In this document: in pieces, positions 55,782-64,000 of the stretch
Layout of the letters: each line of letters begins with the position of its first letter
Position numbering within the stretch: the first letter of the stretch is position 1
Assembly (NCBI GenBank): GCA_937773555.1
Contig: CALJVT010000007.1
Location: 1 to 64,000 of the forward strand
Direction: 5' to 3'
DNA length: 64,000 bases
Origin: an uncultured Pseudomonadales bacterium
Lineage (GTDB): Bacteria; Pseudomonadota; Gammaproteobacteria; Pseudomonadales; Balneatricaceae
The notes under the pieces: model-generated
The model's database searches: none
Seen by the model: only the letters and a program-made list of their open reading frames with translations
Told to the model about the DNA's origin: nothing
Made by a program: the position numbers and the translations under genes

Positions 55782-56231
55782 CTACTATACCCTCTTTGAA
55801 TGAGCCAACATCAAAGAATCTATAAAAGTAATAAAATACAGCAACTTAGATAAATTTATTCACTAAAATACCAGCTTATAAACTAACCAACGATCTGAAA
55901 AATATAAAAGACTAAGGGCATGGGGGCTAGGTGGGGTGAGCTTTACAAAGAAATCATCAACTGATTTAACAAAGCCATTCAATTTTCAACGAGTTTGCAT
56001 AGATGCTATATCTGCAATAGGCTGAGAAGGATGGAATGTTCTTTCGATGCTGCAAACAAGCCTTTACCTAGTTTGTGTTTTGTCTTGTGGCGTTGATTAT
56101 CAGTTATCGAAATATCCGCTCCTGCCGCGCCATACAACGCCACAATGGGCTGGTTGCAACTATAAGCCACACGGTGCCTATTGCGTTACATTACAACCAA
56201 TTGGAGTGTCTATTAAACTGGGTGCGTATCA

Positions 56232-56536
56232 GACGGCGATTTTTGTCTTCTAGCTCTTTCATGCGCTTCATTAAGCGAGGCATCCATGCCGCCAAATTTA
56301 GCTCGCCATTTTTACACGCTGGCGGAACTGATACCGTGCTCGCGGCACAAATCAGGCACACTAGCCCCAGCTTCGTTCTGCTTTAAGATGGCCATAATCT
56401 GGTTGTCCGTAAATCGTGATATTTTCATGTAGATCTCCTTCGTTTAGTGTACGAGAAAATCCTACTTAAAACTGATCTTAATTTACGGGGATTACATACT
56501 AACGCTGGTCCTTAAGATTGAACTGGTTGCGTATCA
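56232..56536 (-). pseudogene. IS3-family orfA fragment with left terminal repeat
   Basis: From an ATG near 56429 the minus strand reads MKISRFTDNQIMAILKQNEA, then SVPDLCREHGISSASV, a stop where Tyr is usual, and KWRAKFGGMDASLMKRMKEL. This is the helix-turn-helix protein of IS407-type IS3 elements. It is cut at NRRLI by the terminal repeat of copy 3. The IS left end (TGATACGCAACCAGTT) lies at 56521-56536. The orfB integrase is absent. Confidence 0.82.
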
Positions 56537-56559
56537 ACCACAACTGACAGTTTGTTTAT

Positions 56560-56588
56560 TTGACACTTAAAACAAGGTAACATATTTG
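56560..56588 (+). promoter_or_regulatory. Possible sigma-70 promoter of the response regulator gene
   Basis: TTGACA at 56560 and TATTTG at 56583 are 17 bases apart, 35 bases before the GTG start. The -10 is poor, so support is limited. Confidence 0.35.
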
Positions 56589-56622
56589 AGTATTCCATAC
56601 AGTTAGCAACAGGTATTTGTAA

Positions 56623-57258
56623 GTGACTCAAGTACGACTATTTTTAGTAGATGATCAAGAACTCATACTGGACGCCATTTCAGGCTTGGTTAACACCCGT
56701 AGTACTGAGCATGGTATTCATGTGGTTGGCACCGCCCAGAACTATGAACAAGCACTAGCTGCTCTTGAATGTGAACAGCCGGATTTAGTACTGTTAGACA
56801 TACAGATGCCCAGCGTTAATGGCTATGAAACAGCCTACATGATCAAACAGAAGTGGCCCACCGTAAAGGTGCTCATGCTTAGTAACCATGAAGACGATGA
56901 CAATATTGCTCAAGCCAGAGCCTCAGGTGCAGATGGTTATGCGTTTAAGAGTGGCTCCCATCAGGCGCTCATGGACGCCATTATGGCCGTGTTAGAGGGT
57001 GGCCAAGAGTTTGTAACTCCAAGCATCCTAGCTGGTTTAAATAGCGAAAGCAGCAACGCCAACATGGGCCTTACCCATAGACAACGACAAGTATTGAAGC
57101 TTTTGGTTCATGGTGAAACGGCTAAAGGCATCGCTAGATTGTTGAATATAAGCCCACGTACGGCAGAAAAACATCGTGCCGAGGTTCTATTTAAACTCAA
57201 TGAACCGAACGCAATTGAACTGGTTGAATATGCTTATAAACTAGGTTTACCCTACTAA
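56623..57258 (+). CDS. NarL/FixJ-family response regulator
   Basis: This two-domain regulator has 211 residues. The receiver domain has DD at 10-11, the phosphorylated Asp at D59 in LVLLDIQMP and a Lys in YAFKSGS. The LuxR-type helix-turn-helix follows (LTHRQRQVLKLLVHGETAKGIARLLNISPRTAEKHR). The start is a GTG at 56623. It converges with the kinase gene, with a seven-base gap, and no other output protein is near, so it is the likely partner of the three hybrid kinases. Confidence 0.9.
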   Translation: MTQVRLFLVDDQELILDAISGLVNTRSTEHGIHVVGTAQNYEQALAALECEQPDLVLLDIQMPSVNGYETAYMIKQKWPTVKVLMLSNHEDDDNIAQARASGADGYAFKSGSHQALMDAIMAVLEGGQEFVTPSILAGLNSESSNANMGLTHRQRQVLKLLVHGETAKGIARLLNISPRTAEKHRAEVLFKLNEPNAIELVEYAYKLGLPY

Positions 57259-57265
57259 CTACTGA

Positions 57266-60010
57266 TTAGTTCTGTTTCCCAGCTTGCCGGTACACTAACA
57301 ACTGTTCAGCCAGTGTAGCGAGCAGTGCCAACAAGGGTAAAGGCTCTATTTTGGTTTCATTAAGCAATGCTTTCAGTTCTTTCAAAGTGGCCAACATAGA
57401 TGTTGCCCCAAACACACCACAGTTCCCAAGCATTTGATGAATTTCTTGGCCTAAAGCCTCAAAGTCATTGTGCTCTATGTGACGGTGACAAGCGTTAAGA
57501 GACGTATTAAAGTGCTCCAAAAACCGGTCGACTAAGGGTTTCATTTGACTCACTTCTACAAAATCCACGGTCTGGCTATCAAACTCTAAGTCAATAAACT
57601 CACACAAAGTACTAAGCAATTGAACCTGAGTGTAAGGTTTGTATAAACAATGGTCTGCACCGGCTTGGTCAGCTTGATGTAACACCTCTTCACCGGTATC
57701 GGCTGTGTGAAGAATGATTGGGCAATGTTCTATGCTGTTCTTGGTTTCAAAGGCTCTTATTAGGCGGGTTGCGGTGATGCCATCCATTACGCCCATATGC
57801 AAGTCCATCAATACGATGTCAATCCCCCCTTGTTGGAATCGACCTAACGCTTGCTGACCATCAGTAACGGCTATTAAATTGATGCCAGTTGGGCCTAAAA
57901 AGGCGTTCACTACCTCTTGGTTAACATCAGAATCGTCCACGACTAAAATACACTTACCAGACAGGTCTACCGGGTTAATTGTACGCGCTGTATGAGACTC
58001 TTTTTTGTGGTACACGATGATAGTCTTCAGTGGCAGGCAAAAGGTGAACTGTGAGCCTTTGCCTAGCTCCGATTCAACGCTAAGGGTGCCGCCCATAATT
58101 GTAGTGAGCGTACTGGAAATGCTAAGCCCTAACCCGCTGCCTGCTTGTCGGAAACCATTACTGCCAGGTACTTGATGATAGGCGGTGAATATATGCTCGA
58201 TTTGTTCTTCTGAGATTCCATCACCGGTATCACTGATACTAAAGGTGAGTTCACTCTCTAAAGCACCCTGCAATACAGTGAGTTCAACCTGACCGGATTG
58301 GGTGAATTTAATGGCGTTGCCCATTATATTGATAAGTATTTGCCGCAGCTTCCCATAGTCGCCGTAACGATCCAACATTAAATCGCCTTGCACCTGAAAA
58401 CTGAGTGATAGGCCCTTGTCGTCTGCCATATTAAAGAATATGTCTTCTAATTCATTAACCAGATCTGACACATTAAAGTTGGTGGGTTGAATCTCAAACA
58501 CTGCATTGCTGGATAATTTAGAGTGATCGAGTACATTGCTCACAAGGCTTGATAACTGATGACTGGCCGTTTTAAGTGTTTTAAAATGCCGCGCTGATAC
58601 TTTTTTTTCGTCCTGCTGTCCGATAATACCGATGATGCCTAGGATGCCATTTAATGGGGTACGCATCTCGTGGTTAATGTTGGCAAAAAACACACTTCTG
58701 TTTTCGTTGGCTTGCTCTGCTGATTTTTTTGCCTCGTTAAGCTCTTCTGTGCGTTCTACAACCGTCTTTTCTAGCTCCACTTTGGACTGCTCAGCCAAGG
58801 TTAATGCGATTAGGTTAGCCATATTTATGGATGTATTTAAGCTGAGCACTCGTCTAAACAATGCAATCGAGAAGATCAGCATTTCTGCAACAGCACCAAT
58901 GAGAACAGTATTGAGGGTCACCACGTTGCTAGGGACGACCCCTGCATTGACTAGCATCGTACAAATAACACCGCTTAAAAAAAATGCAATACCTAAGGAT
59001 AAAAGTTTTGCCTGGGGTGATCCTGCTACGCTAGAGCGAATCGTAATACCTAAAAACAATACAGATAAAGGCATGAATACAATCAAAGTGTAAGAAAAGT
59101 AACTCCCATCAAAAAAAGTCATTATGGCAATAACTAACGCTAAGTATCGGGCAGTTTTTAATGCCATGTGTGCCCATGGCATAGACCTCTTGGTTTGAAG
59201 CACCTCTGCTATAAAGAAAGAGAGGAAAATGATCATAATGTGGTAGGTTACAAACAAAACACTTCGATCTTGCAGCGGAAAATCGAAAAACATATCGAAG
59301 GCGTTCATAACAAAGGTCGATAAAACAAAACTGACGCAATACGCACTGTAGTATAAGTAAACCTTGTCTTTGAAAGAGAAGTACATCAACACATTGATTA
59401 AACTAACTAAAAGCCCCGCACCGATAAACAAAATGACGATAACCGAACGCAGGTCTCCTATGGCATGGCTACTTTCTGATCCCTCTATATTAATATCGAT
59501 CTGCAATAGCTTTACTTTACTGTGTATTTCAAGATAAAAAATTCGGCTTTCGTAGGCCTCTAAGTTGATATCAAATGTTGGCAGTAGGTTGTTGACATTA
59601 CGTTTACTTAACGCAATGTCAGTGCCATTCAGGTCGCTTATCCATTGACCTTTTTGCTGATAATGGAGGTTAACTTTTTCTGGATAAGCTTGGTGTATAA
59701 ACACACTCTTAATAAGGGCATGATCAGTAACATTGGTAAGAGTAAATGCAAACCAGTGACTCGCCTTTGTAAGAGGTATGTTGAAATTACTTTTGATATA
59801 TTCGCCGTCAGCTAATGGAACTTTGGCCTCGGCGGGTATTGAGATTTCGCTGTTGTCCGCCCAATGTAAACTCGATATGTTGAAGAACTGAGAATCGTCG
59901 TTCAGCTCGAAGTTAGGTATGTTATCGGCAGCAGAAATTTGGCTGATTAATATGAATAAAATCAGGCTTAACCGTTGCCATAGAGGAGCCTTTGTATTGA
60001 AAAAATTCAT
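57266..60010 (-). CDS. Hybrid sensor histidine kinase with 7TMR-DISM input, receiver and Hpt
   Basis: This is a 914-residue inner-membrane kinase. It has a signal peptide (to about 28), a 7TMR-DISM extracellular domain (about 35-185), seven membrane segments (about 190-390) and a coiled coil. HisKA follows with H447 in ANINHEMRTPLNG, then an ATPase domain with N562, DTGDG and GSGLGLSIS. The receiver has D733 (VLMDLHMGVMDG), and an Hpt domain carries His near 855 in EIHQMLGNCG. All relay residues are present, so it can run a full His-Asp-His-Asp chain to the response regulator. 7TMR-DISM input domains often sense carbohydrates or related ligands. Confidence 0.9.
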   Translation of the reverse strand: MNFFNTKAPLWQRLSLILFILISQISAADNIPNFELNDDSQFFNISSLHWADNSEISIPAEAKVPLADGEYIKSNFNIPLTKASHWFAFTLTNVTDHALIKSVFIHQAYPEKVNLHYQQKGQWISDLNGTDIALSKRNVNNLLPTFDINLEAYESRIFYLEIHSKVKLLQIDINIEGSESSHAIGDLRSVIVILFIGAGLLVSLINVLMYFSFKDKVYLYYSAYCVSFVLSTFVMNAFDMFFDFPLQDRSVLFVTYHIMIIFLSFFIAEVLQTKRSMPWAHMALKTARYLALVIAIMTFFDGSYFSYTLIVFMPLSVLFLGITIRSSVAGSPQAKLLSLGIAFFLSGVICTMLVNAGVVPSNVVTLNTVLIGAVAEMLIFSIALFRRVLSLNTSINMANLIALTLAEQSKVELEKTVVERTEELNEAKKSAEQANENRSVFFANINHEMRTPLNGILGIIGIIGQQDEKKVSARHFKTLKTASHQLSSLVSNVLDHSKLSSNAVFEIQPTNFNVSDLVNELEDIFFNMADDKGLSLSFQVQGDLMLDRYGDYGKLRQILINIMGNAIKFTQSGQVELTVLQGALESELTFSISDTGDGISEEQIEHIFTAYHQVPGSNGFRQAGSGLGLSISSTLTTIMGGTLSVESELGKGSQFTFCLPLKTIIVYHKKESHTARTINPVDLSGKCILVVDDSDVNQEVVNAFLGPTGINLIAVTDGQQALGRFQQGGIDIVLMDLHMGVMDGITATRLIRAFETKNSIEHCPIILHTADTGEEVLHQADQAGADHCLYKPYTQVQLLSTLCEFIDLEFDSQTVDFVEVSQMKPLVDRFLEHFNTSLNACHRHIEHNDFEALGQEIHQMLGNCGVFGATSMLATLKELKALLNETKIEPLPLLALLATLAEQLLVYRQAGKQN

Positions 60011-60198
60011 TCTTGGCCTTTATTATTTTACCAACTAACCATTGAAGCTGCATTATACGTTCAATCTGGCTCAGGCCAAGATCACATGCCTTTGTGCTAT
60101 ACCAAACCAATTTAACTTTAGCGACAGGCATGAGGCTTAACAATGGGTAAAAGTACTCATATAAATTAATTTTTTACGATTTCAACAACATCAACGTT
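60011..60198 (-). promoter_or_regulatory. Shared upstream region of kinase genes, copy 1
   Basis: Bases about 60117-60170 closely resemble 62683-62740, upstream of the next kinase gene (shared GCGACAG, CTTAACAATGGGTAAAAG and ATATAAAT). Just after the middle kinase's stop, the minus strand still encodes NVDVVEIV, matching the linker that leads to Hpt in the first kinase. The region therefore holds both a duplicated promoter area and a coding relic. Confidence 0.6.
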
Positions 60199-62628
60199 CT
60201 AGCCATCAAGTTTTAAGTCAATAAACTCATACAAAGTGCTGAGTAATTTTGCCTGAGTATAGGGTTTGTATAAACAACGTTCTGCGCCAGCTTCGTTAGC
60301 TTGGCCTAACGTTTCTTCCCCAGTGTCTGCTGTGTGGAATATGATGGGGCAATGCTCAAGATTATTATTGGCTTCAAATTCTCTTATAAGGCTAGTTGCG
60401 GTAATGCCATCCATTACGCCCATATGCAAGTCCATCAATACGATATCGATACCCCCTAGCTGAAATCGATCTAACGCTTGCTTACCATCTGTAACAGCAA
60501 CCACTGAGATGCCTGTAGAGGATAAAAAGGCGCTTACTACCTCCTGATTAATATCAGAGTCGTCGGCTACTAATATACATTTGCCAGACAGGTTCACCGG
60601 ATTAATGGCTCGATTTATATTCACCTCTTTTTTGTGTCGTAGGATGAGAGGTTTTAGTGGCAGGCACAAGTCAAACTGAGTGCCTTTACCAAGTTCTGAT
60701 TTAACGTTAAGGGTGCCGCCCATAACAATAGTTAGTGTTTTGGAGATACTAAGACCTAGACCGCTGCCTGTTTTTTGGAAACCATTACTACCAGGCACTT
60801 GATGATAGGCGGTATAAATACGCTCTATTTGTGCTTCTGCGATGCCATCACCAGTGTCTGCAATGCTAAACATGAGTTCGTCTTCAGAGGAACCCTGTAA
60901 TATAGTGAGCTCAACCCGACCTGAGTGAGTGAACTTAATAGCGTTGCCCATAATGTTGATGAGCACCCGCTTCAGCTTGCCATAGTCGCCGTGGCGGTCC
61001 AATATTAAATCACCTTGCACCTGAAAGCTGAGTGATAGGCCCTTGTCCTCGGCCATATTATAAAAAATGTCTTCTAATTCATTAACGATATCTAAAATAT
61101 TGAAGTTGATTGGTTGGATTTGAAGTGCGGCATTGCTAGATAGCCTAGAGTGGTCTAGAACATTACTAACAAGATGGGAAAGCTGGTGGCCGGCTATTTT
61201 AAGTGTTTTAAAATGTCGAGCTGAGACTGTTTTTTCGTCCTGCTGCCCAATAACCCCAATGATGCCGAGAATGCCGTTTAATGGAGTGCGCATTTCGTGG
61301 TTTATGTTAGCAAAAAAGTCTCTACGATTTTCGTTGGCTTGCTCGGCTGCTTGTTTTGCTTGATTAAGCTCTCTTGTGCGCGCTATAACCGTGTTTTCTA
61401 GCTTAGTGCTGGCATGTTCAGCCATGGCTGATAAAGCGGACTGAGCCTCAGCATTTGAGTCGATTACTCGCCTAAATAAAGTAACGGAAAAGATCACCAT
61501 TTCGGCAATAGAACCAATGAGAATGCCATGTACAGTCACCTCATTCTTAGGCAATACGCCTTTGTTAACTAGCACCGTAGTCATAGCACCCGATATCAAT
61601 AGCATAACACCCACCATTAAAGTCTTTGCATAAGGTGCGCCTTGACGGCTGGCAGCCACAAGGATGGGTAAAAATAACATAGATGCTGGAATGGTGGCAA
61701 CCAACACGTAAGAGACGTGACTCTCGTTAAAAGTAGTCATAATGCCAATAGTGACTAATATTAACCGAGAAATTTTCAATGCGCCCTCGATCCATGGCAT
61801 ATTCTTATTGGTTTGAAGCACCTCACCGATGAACAAAGAGAGGAAAAAAAGCACGCTGAGATAACTTAAAAGAAAAAGGTTTCTGTTTTGAAACTGAACG
61901 TTCAAAAAAAGATCGAAGGAGTTAATAGCAACGGTCGCAAAAATAAAACTGAAGGTAAATGCACTGTAATATATATAAACTCTATCTCTAAAAAAGAGGC
62001 ACATCAGCGCATTAATTAAGGTGACCAAAAGCCCAGCACCAATGTACATTTTCACGATAGTGGCATGAATTTCACCGATGGAACGGCTGTTATCTGATTC
62101 GTCTATATTAAAATTGAACTGCAATAATTTTATTTTGCTGTGTGCCTCAACATAAAAAGTTCGACTTTCGTGAGCACCTAAGCTAACAATAAATATTGGC
62201 AGTACATTGCGCACTTTACGTTTATTTAACACTATGTCAGTGCCGTTAAGCTCGCTTACCCATTTACCTTGTTGTTGATAATGTAGGTTCACTTTATTAA
62301 GGTACGGTTTATCTACATATACACTCTTGGAAAGTGCATGGTCAGTGAGGTTAGTGAGAGTGAACGCAAACCAATAGCTAGCATCTGTCACAGGTACGGT
62401 GAAATTATTATTGATGAGTTCGCCATCATCCAATTGAACTTTGGCCTCAGATGGTGTGGCGGTTTTGCTAGTGTCCTCCCAGTATAAGCTGGATATACTG
62501 AATAACTTCGTATCGCCACTCAGATCGAAGTTGGGTATATTGTCGGCACCTGAAATCTCGCTGACTAATATGAATAAAATCAGGCTAATTGGTTGCCACA
62601 TACGTACTGTTTTTTTAATAAAACCCAT
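60199..62628 (-). CDS. Hybrid sensor histidine kinase with 7TMR-DISM input, lacking Hpt
   Basis: This is a paralogue of the 57266-60010 kinase in the same register from signal peptide to receiver: DISM domain, seven membrane segments, HisKA (ANINHEMRTPLNG), ATPase (NAIKFTHSG, DTGDG, GSGLGLSIS) and receiver (VLMDLHMGVMDG). It stops at residue 809 right after FIDLKLDG, where its sister continues through a linker into Hpt. The stop looks secondary, because linker-like sequence follows it. The receiver may pass phosphate to the Hpt of a neighbour or act as a sink. Confidence 0.88.
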   Translation of the reverse strand: MGFIKKTVRMWQPISLILFILVSEISGADNIPNFDLSGDTKLFSISSLYWEDTSKTATPSEAKVQLDDGELINNNFTVPVTDASYWFAFTLTNLTDHALSKSVYVDKPYLNKVNLHYQQQGKWVSELNGTDIVLNKRKVRNVLPIFIVSLGAHESRTFYVEAHSKIKLLQFNFNIDESDNSRSIGEIHATIVKMYIGAGLLVTLINALMCLFFRDRVYIYYSAFTFSFIFATVAINSFDLFLNVQFQNRNLFLLSYLSVLFFLSLFIGEVLQTNKNMPWIEGALKISRLILVTIGIMTTFNESHVSYVLVATIPASMLFLPILVAASRQGAPYAKTLMVGVMLLISGAMTTVLVNKGVLPKNEVTVHGILIGSIAEMVIFSVTLFRRVIDSNAEAQSALSAMAEHASTKLENTVIARTRELNQAKQAAEQANENRRDFFANINHEMRTPLNGILGIIGVIGQQDEKTVSARHFKTLKIAGHQLSHLVSNVLDHSRLSSNAALQIQPINFNILDIVNELEDIFYNMAEDKGLSLSFQVQGDLILDRHGDYGKLKRVLINIMGNAIKFTHSGRVELTILQGSSEDELMFSIADTGDGIAEAQIERIYTAYHQVPGSNGFQKTGSGLGLSISKTLTIVMGGTLNVKSELGKGTQFDLCLPLKPLILRHKKEVNINRAINPVNLSGKCILVADDSDINQEVVSAFLSSTGISVVAVTDGKQALDRFQLGGIDIVLMDLHMGVMDGITATSLIREFEANNNLEHCPIIFHTADTGEETLGQANEAGAERCLYKPYTQAKLLSTLYEFIDLKLDG

Positions 62629-62884
62629 AAAGTTGTTTTGAATTTACCCACTATCTATCTAACATATCACTAGTGAATATGATTTTAGCGACAGATAAAA
62701 GCCTTAACAATGGGTAAAAGCACCTATATAAATCTCATTGATTTCCTGACAAGATCTGAACCAATTCACAGTGATATTAAAATTCCTACGTATCTAAAAA
62801 CAGCCTTAATTAAACTTACCAGCCGGCTCAACGAACGTACTGCATGTGTAATCCCCCCCGATAAAGCATAGGTATAATTAATCG
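62629..62884 (-). promoter_or_regulatory. Shared upstream region of kinase genes, copy 2
   Basis: This region contains the second copy (62683-62740) of the conserved block described at 60117-60170. It lies about the same distance from the start codon of the downstream kinase. No terminator for the partial kinase upstream was evident. Confidence 0.5.
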
Positions 62885-64000
62885 TCACTTATAATCATGA
62901 TATTTGTTTTGATTGGCTTCGTAAGATTTTAACTGCATGTATGCAACGTCGAGTTGAGTTATGAGGTCTGCCCAGGGGGGGGCTGACGCTCTTAACATCC
63001 CTTCCATCCCAACTAAGGTATGCGCCAGTTCATTGCCACCTAGTTGTGCGCTGGTGCCTTTTAATTCGTGAAGCTCATCTGTCAATAATGCAATATCTTT
63101 GTTTTCTATACTCTTACCGATAGAACTAAGGGTGCGGTTGGCGTGGGTTAAAAACTTGCGCGATAGCGCGACTGAATGAGGTTCGATATCAAGACTAATA
63201 CCTATGACTTGGGGCGCATTTATGAGACCTGCTATAACCGATAGCAATGTTTTTTGGCTATAGGGTTTGGGCATGTAGTAGTCTATTCCTGATGTAATCG
63301 CTTTGCCTTTAATGTGATCTCTGACATCTGCTGTCTGTAGCACGATAGGACAGCGTTTCCAGTTCTCTTGTTTTTCGAATGCACGCACAGATGCCGCCAA
63401 GTCTATACCGGATGTACCCTTGAGATGCAGATCGCTCAGAATAAAGTCTATGCCACCTTTTCGATAGCATTTGAAGGCGGCAGAAGCTGTATCGCAAAGA
63501 GTAATATTGACATATGTTGCATCAAGATACGCCTTGATGAGGATCTGGTTTATTTCTGAATCCTCAACTAACAATAAATGTACACCCTTTAAGTAGAGTA
63601 TAGGTTTTTCATGCTCAGGTTGGTGTATAGGTAACGCACTGTGAGTGGCATGTGATGGATTTGATATATTGGGTAGCCATAAAGAAAAGCAACTTCCCTC
63701 ATTCTTCTGAGACTGGACACTAATTTCACCACTCATAGCGCGGGCTAACGACTGGGAAATGCTTAAACCTAAGCCTGTTCCGACGCTGGCACCGCGATGC
63801 TCAACTGGAGCCTGTTGGTAGGCATTAAATATGTTGTCTATCATGCTCAGTGGAATACCTATTCCTGTGTCAGCCACTTGAATAGATAAGTCGGTTGGCT
63901 TTTCGCCCTGGTTGAAACTAATGGTTATGGAACCTTGGGCAGTATACTTAAGGCTGTTGCCAATAAGATTAACTAAGATTTGACGAATGCGACTATAGTC
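62885..64000 (-). CDS. Hybrid sensor histidine kinase, C-terminal part (continues past window)
   Basis: The frame is open to the window edge. Visible parts are the ATPase N-box region (RIRQILVNLIGNSLKYT), ADTGIGIP and GTGLGLSIS, then a receiver (LLVEDSEINQ, Asp in FILSDLHLKG, late YYMPKPY). A final Hpt has His in DELHELKGTSAQLGG. The apparent ATG/GTG at 63877 is internal. It is related in plan to the other two kinases but clearly more distant (different linker and motifs). Input and HisKA domains lie outside the window. Confidence 0.85.
   Translation of the reverse strand, partial: DYSRIRQILVNLIGNSLKYTAQGSITISFNQGEKPTDLSIQVADTGIGIPLSMIDNIFNAYQQAPVEHRGASVGTGLGLSISQSLARAMSGEISVQSQKNEGSCFSLWLPNISNPSHATHSALPIHQPEHEKPILYLKGVHLLLVEDSEINQILIKAYLDATYVNITLCDTASAAFKCYRKGGIDFILSDLHLKGTSGIDLAASVRAFEKQENWKRCPIVLQTADVRDHIKGKAITSGIDYYMPKPYSQKTLLSVIAGLINAPQVIGISLDIEPHSVALSRKFLTHANRTLSSIGKSIENKDIALLTDELHELKGTSAQLGGNELAHTLVGMEGMLRASAPPWADLITQLDVAYMQLKSYEANQNKYHDYK

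Larger units (their letters stand above)
55710..56231 (-). repeat. Long repeat with tRNA-Pro 3' end, copy 3
   Basis: This is the most diverged of the three long copies (many single-base changes against copies 1 and 2), but the distance from the tRNA CCA to the IS3-like end is again 483 bases. The terminator beside it has a different stem (AGACATC/GATGTCT). The stem changed while pairing was kept, which indicates a true tRNA-Pro terminator from a related locus. The end at 56231 joins directly to an IS3 orfA fragment. Confidence 0.7.

Noticed and set aside
58632-59093. Antisense frame of 153 codons inside the first kinase gene
   Set aside because: Shadow of the membrane and HisKA coding region; a similar shadow occurs in the paralogue.
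1-64000. CRISPR arrays, rRNA operons, prophage genes
   Set aside because: No regularly spaced short repeats, rRNA sequence or phage structural or lysis genes were seen.

Overview
The window looks like a chromosomal stretch of a marine-type gammaproteobacterium with moderate GC. It is rich in catabolic and transport operons separated by degraded mobile DNA. The inference rests on the single urt-ure urea operon with a sigma-54-type promoter, 7TMR-DISM hybrid kinases, AcuI/AcuR-type acrylate genes and many dispersed IS relics. There is no rRNA, intact tRNA, intact transposase or CRISPR array, so a finer placement is not supported.

Layout. (1) 0.2-0.9 kb: a fumarylacetoacetate hydrolase family enzyme next to a decayed tRNA 3' end. 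(2) 1.5-12.2 kb: a complete L-rhamnose locus of the Rhizobium type, with rhaRSTPQUK leftward and rhaDI rightward from a shared control region carrying inverted operator-like repeats. Rhamnose enters by the ABC importer RhaSTPQ, is mutarotated (RhaU), isomerised (RhaI), phosphorylated (RhaK) and cleaved and oxidised by the bifunctional RhaD. (3) 12.8-23.5 kb: urtABCDE-ureDABCEFG, a high-affinity urea ABC importer plus a nickel urease and its maturation proteins, preceded by a sigma-54 type promoter and a partial NtrC-like site. The block is flanked by two diverged direct copies of a 66-bp sequence. (4) 23.6-25.3 kb: relics, including a tRNA-Pro 3' end repeat, an IS256-family remnant and the 3' end of a dead glmS. 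(5) 25.3-36.4 kb: a TauE/SafE permease, a cytoplasmic gamma-glutamyltransferase-family amidohydrolase resembling HpxW, a LysR regulator, an allophanate hydrolase-like amidase and a peptide-type ABC importer, plausibly one amide or ureide utilisation unit. (6) 36.5-38.7 kb: an 812-bp element with long inverted ends, an EAL-domain stub reading in frame into msrA, and a chimeric IS3/IS6 relic. (7) 38.8-53.8 kb: FAD amine oxidase-like, GMC oxidoreductase, MocR regulator, enolase-superfamily enzyme, acuI with an AcuR-like TetR gene, a truncated mmsA, a PotABCD-type importer, an NDP-forming acyl-CoA ligase and a bicupin. A spaced motif shared upstream of the enolase gene and the importer operon suggests one MocR regulon; its substrate is not known. 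(8) 53.8-56.6 kb: gene fragments (LysR-like, HNH, WYL), a third tRNA-Pro repeat and an IS3 orfA stub. (9) 56.6-64 kb: a NarL-type response regulator facing three tandem hybrid histidine kinases, the last running off the window. The middle kinase has lost its Hpt domain to a stop codon.

Recurring themes: four ABC operons carry a hairpin directly after the solute-binding-protein gene, which probably raises binding protein over membrane subunits. Three long repeats and one decayed copy carry the 3' end of a tRNA-Pro gene with its terminator, pointing to past integration and shuffling.
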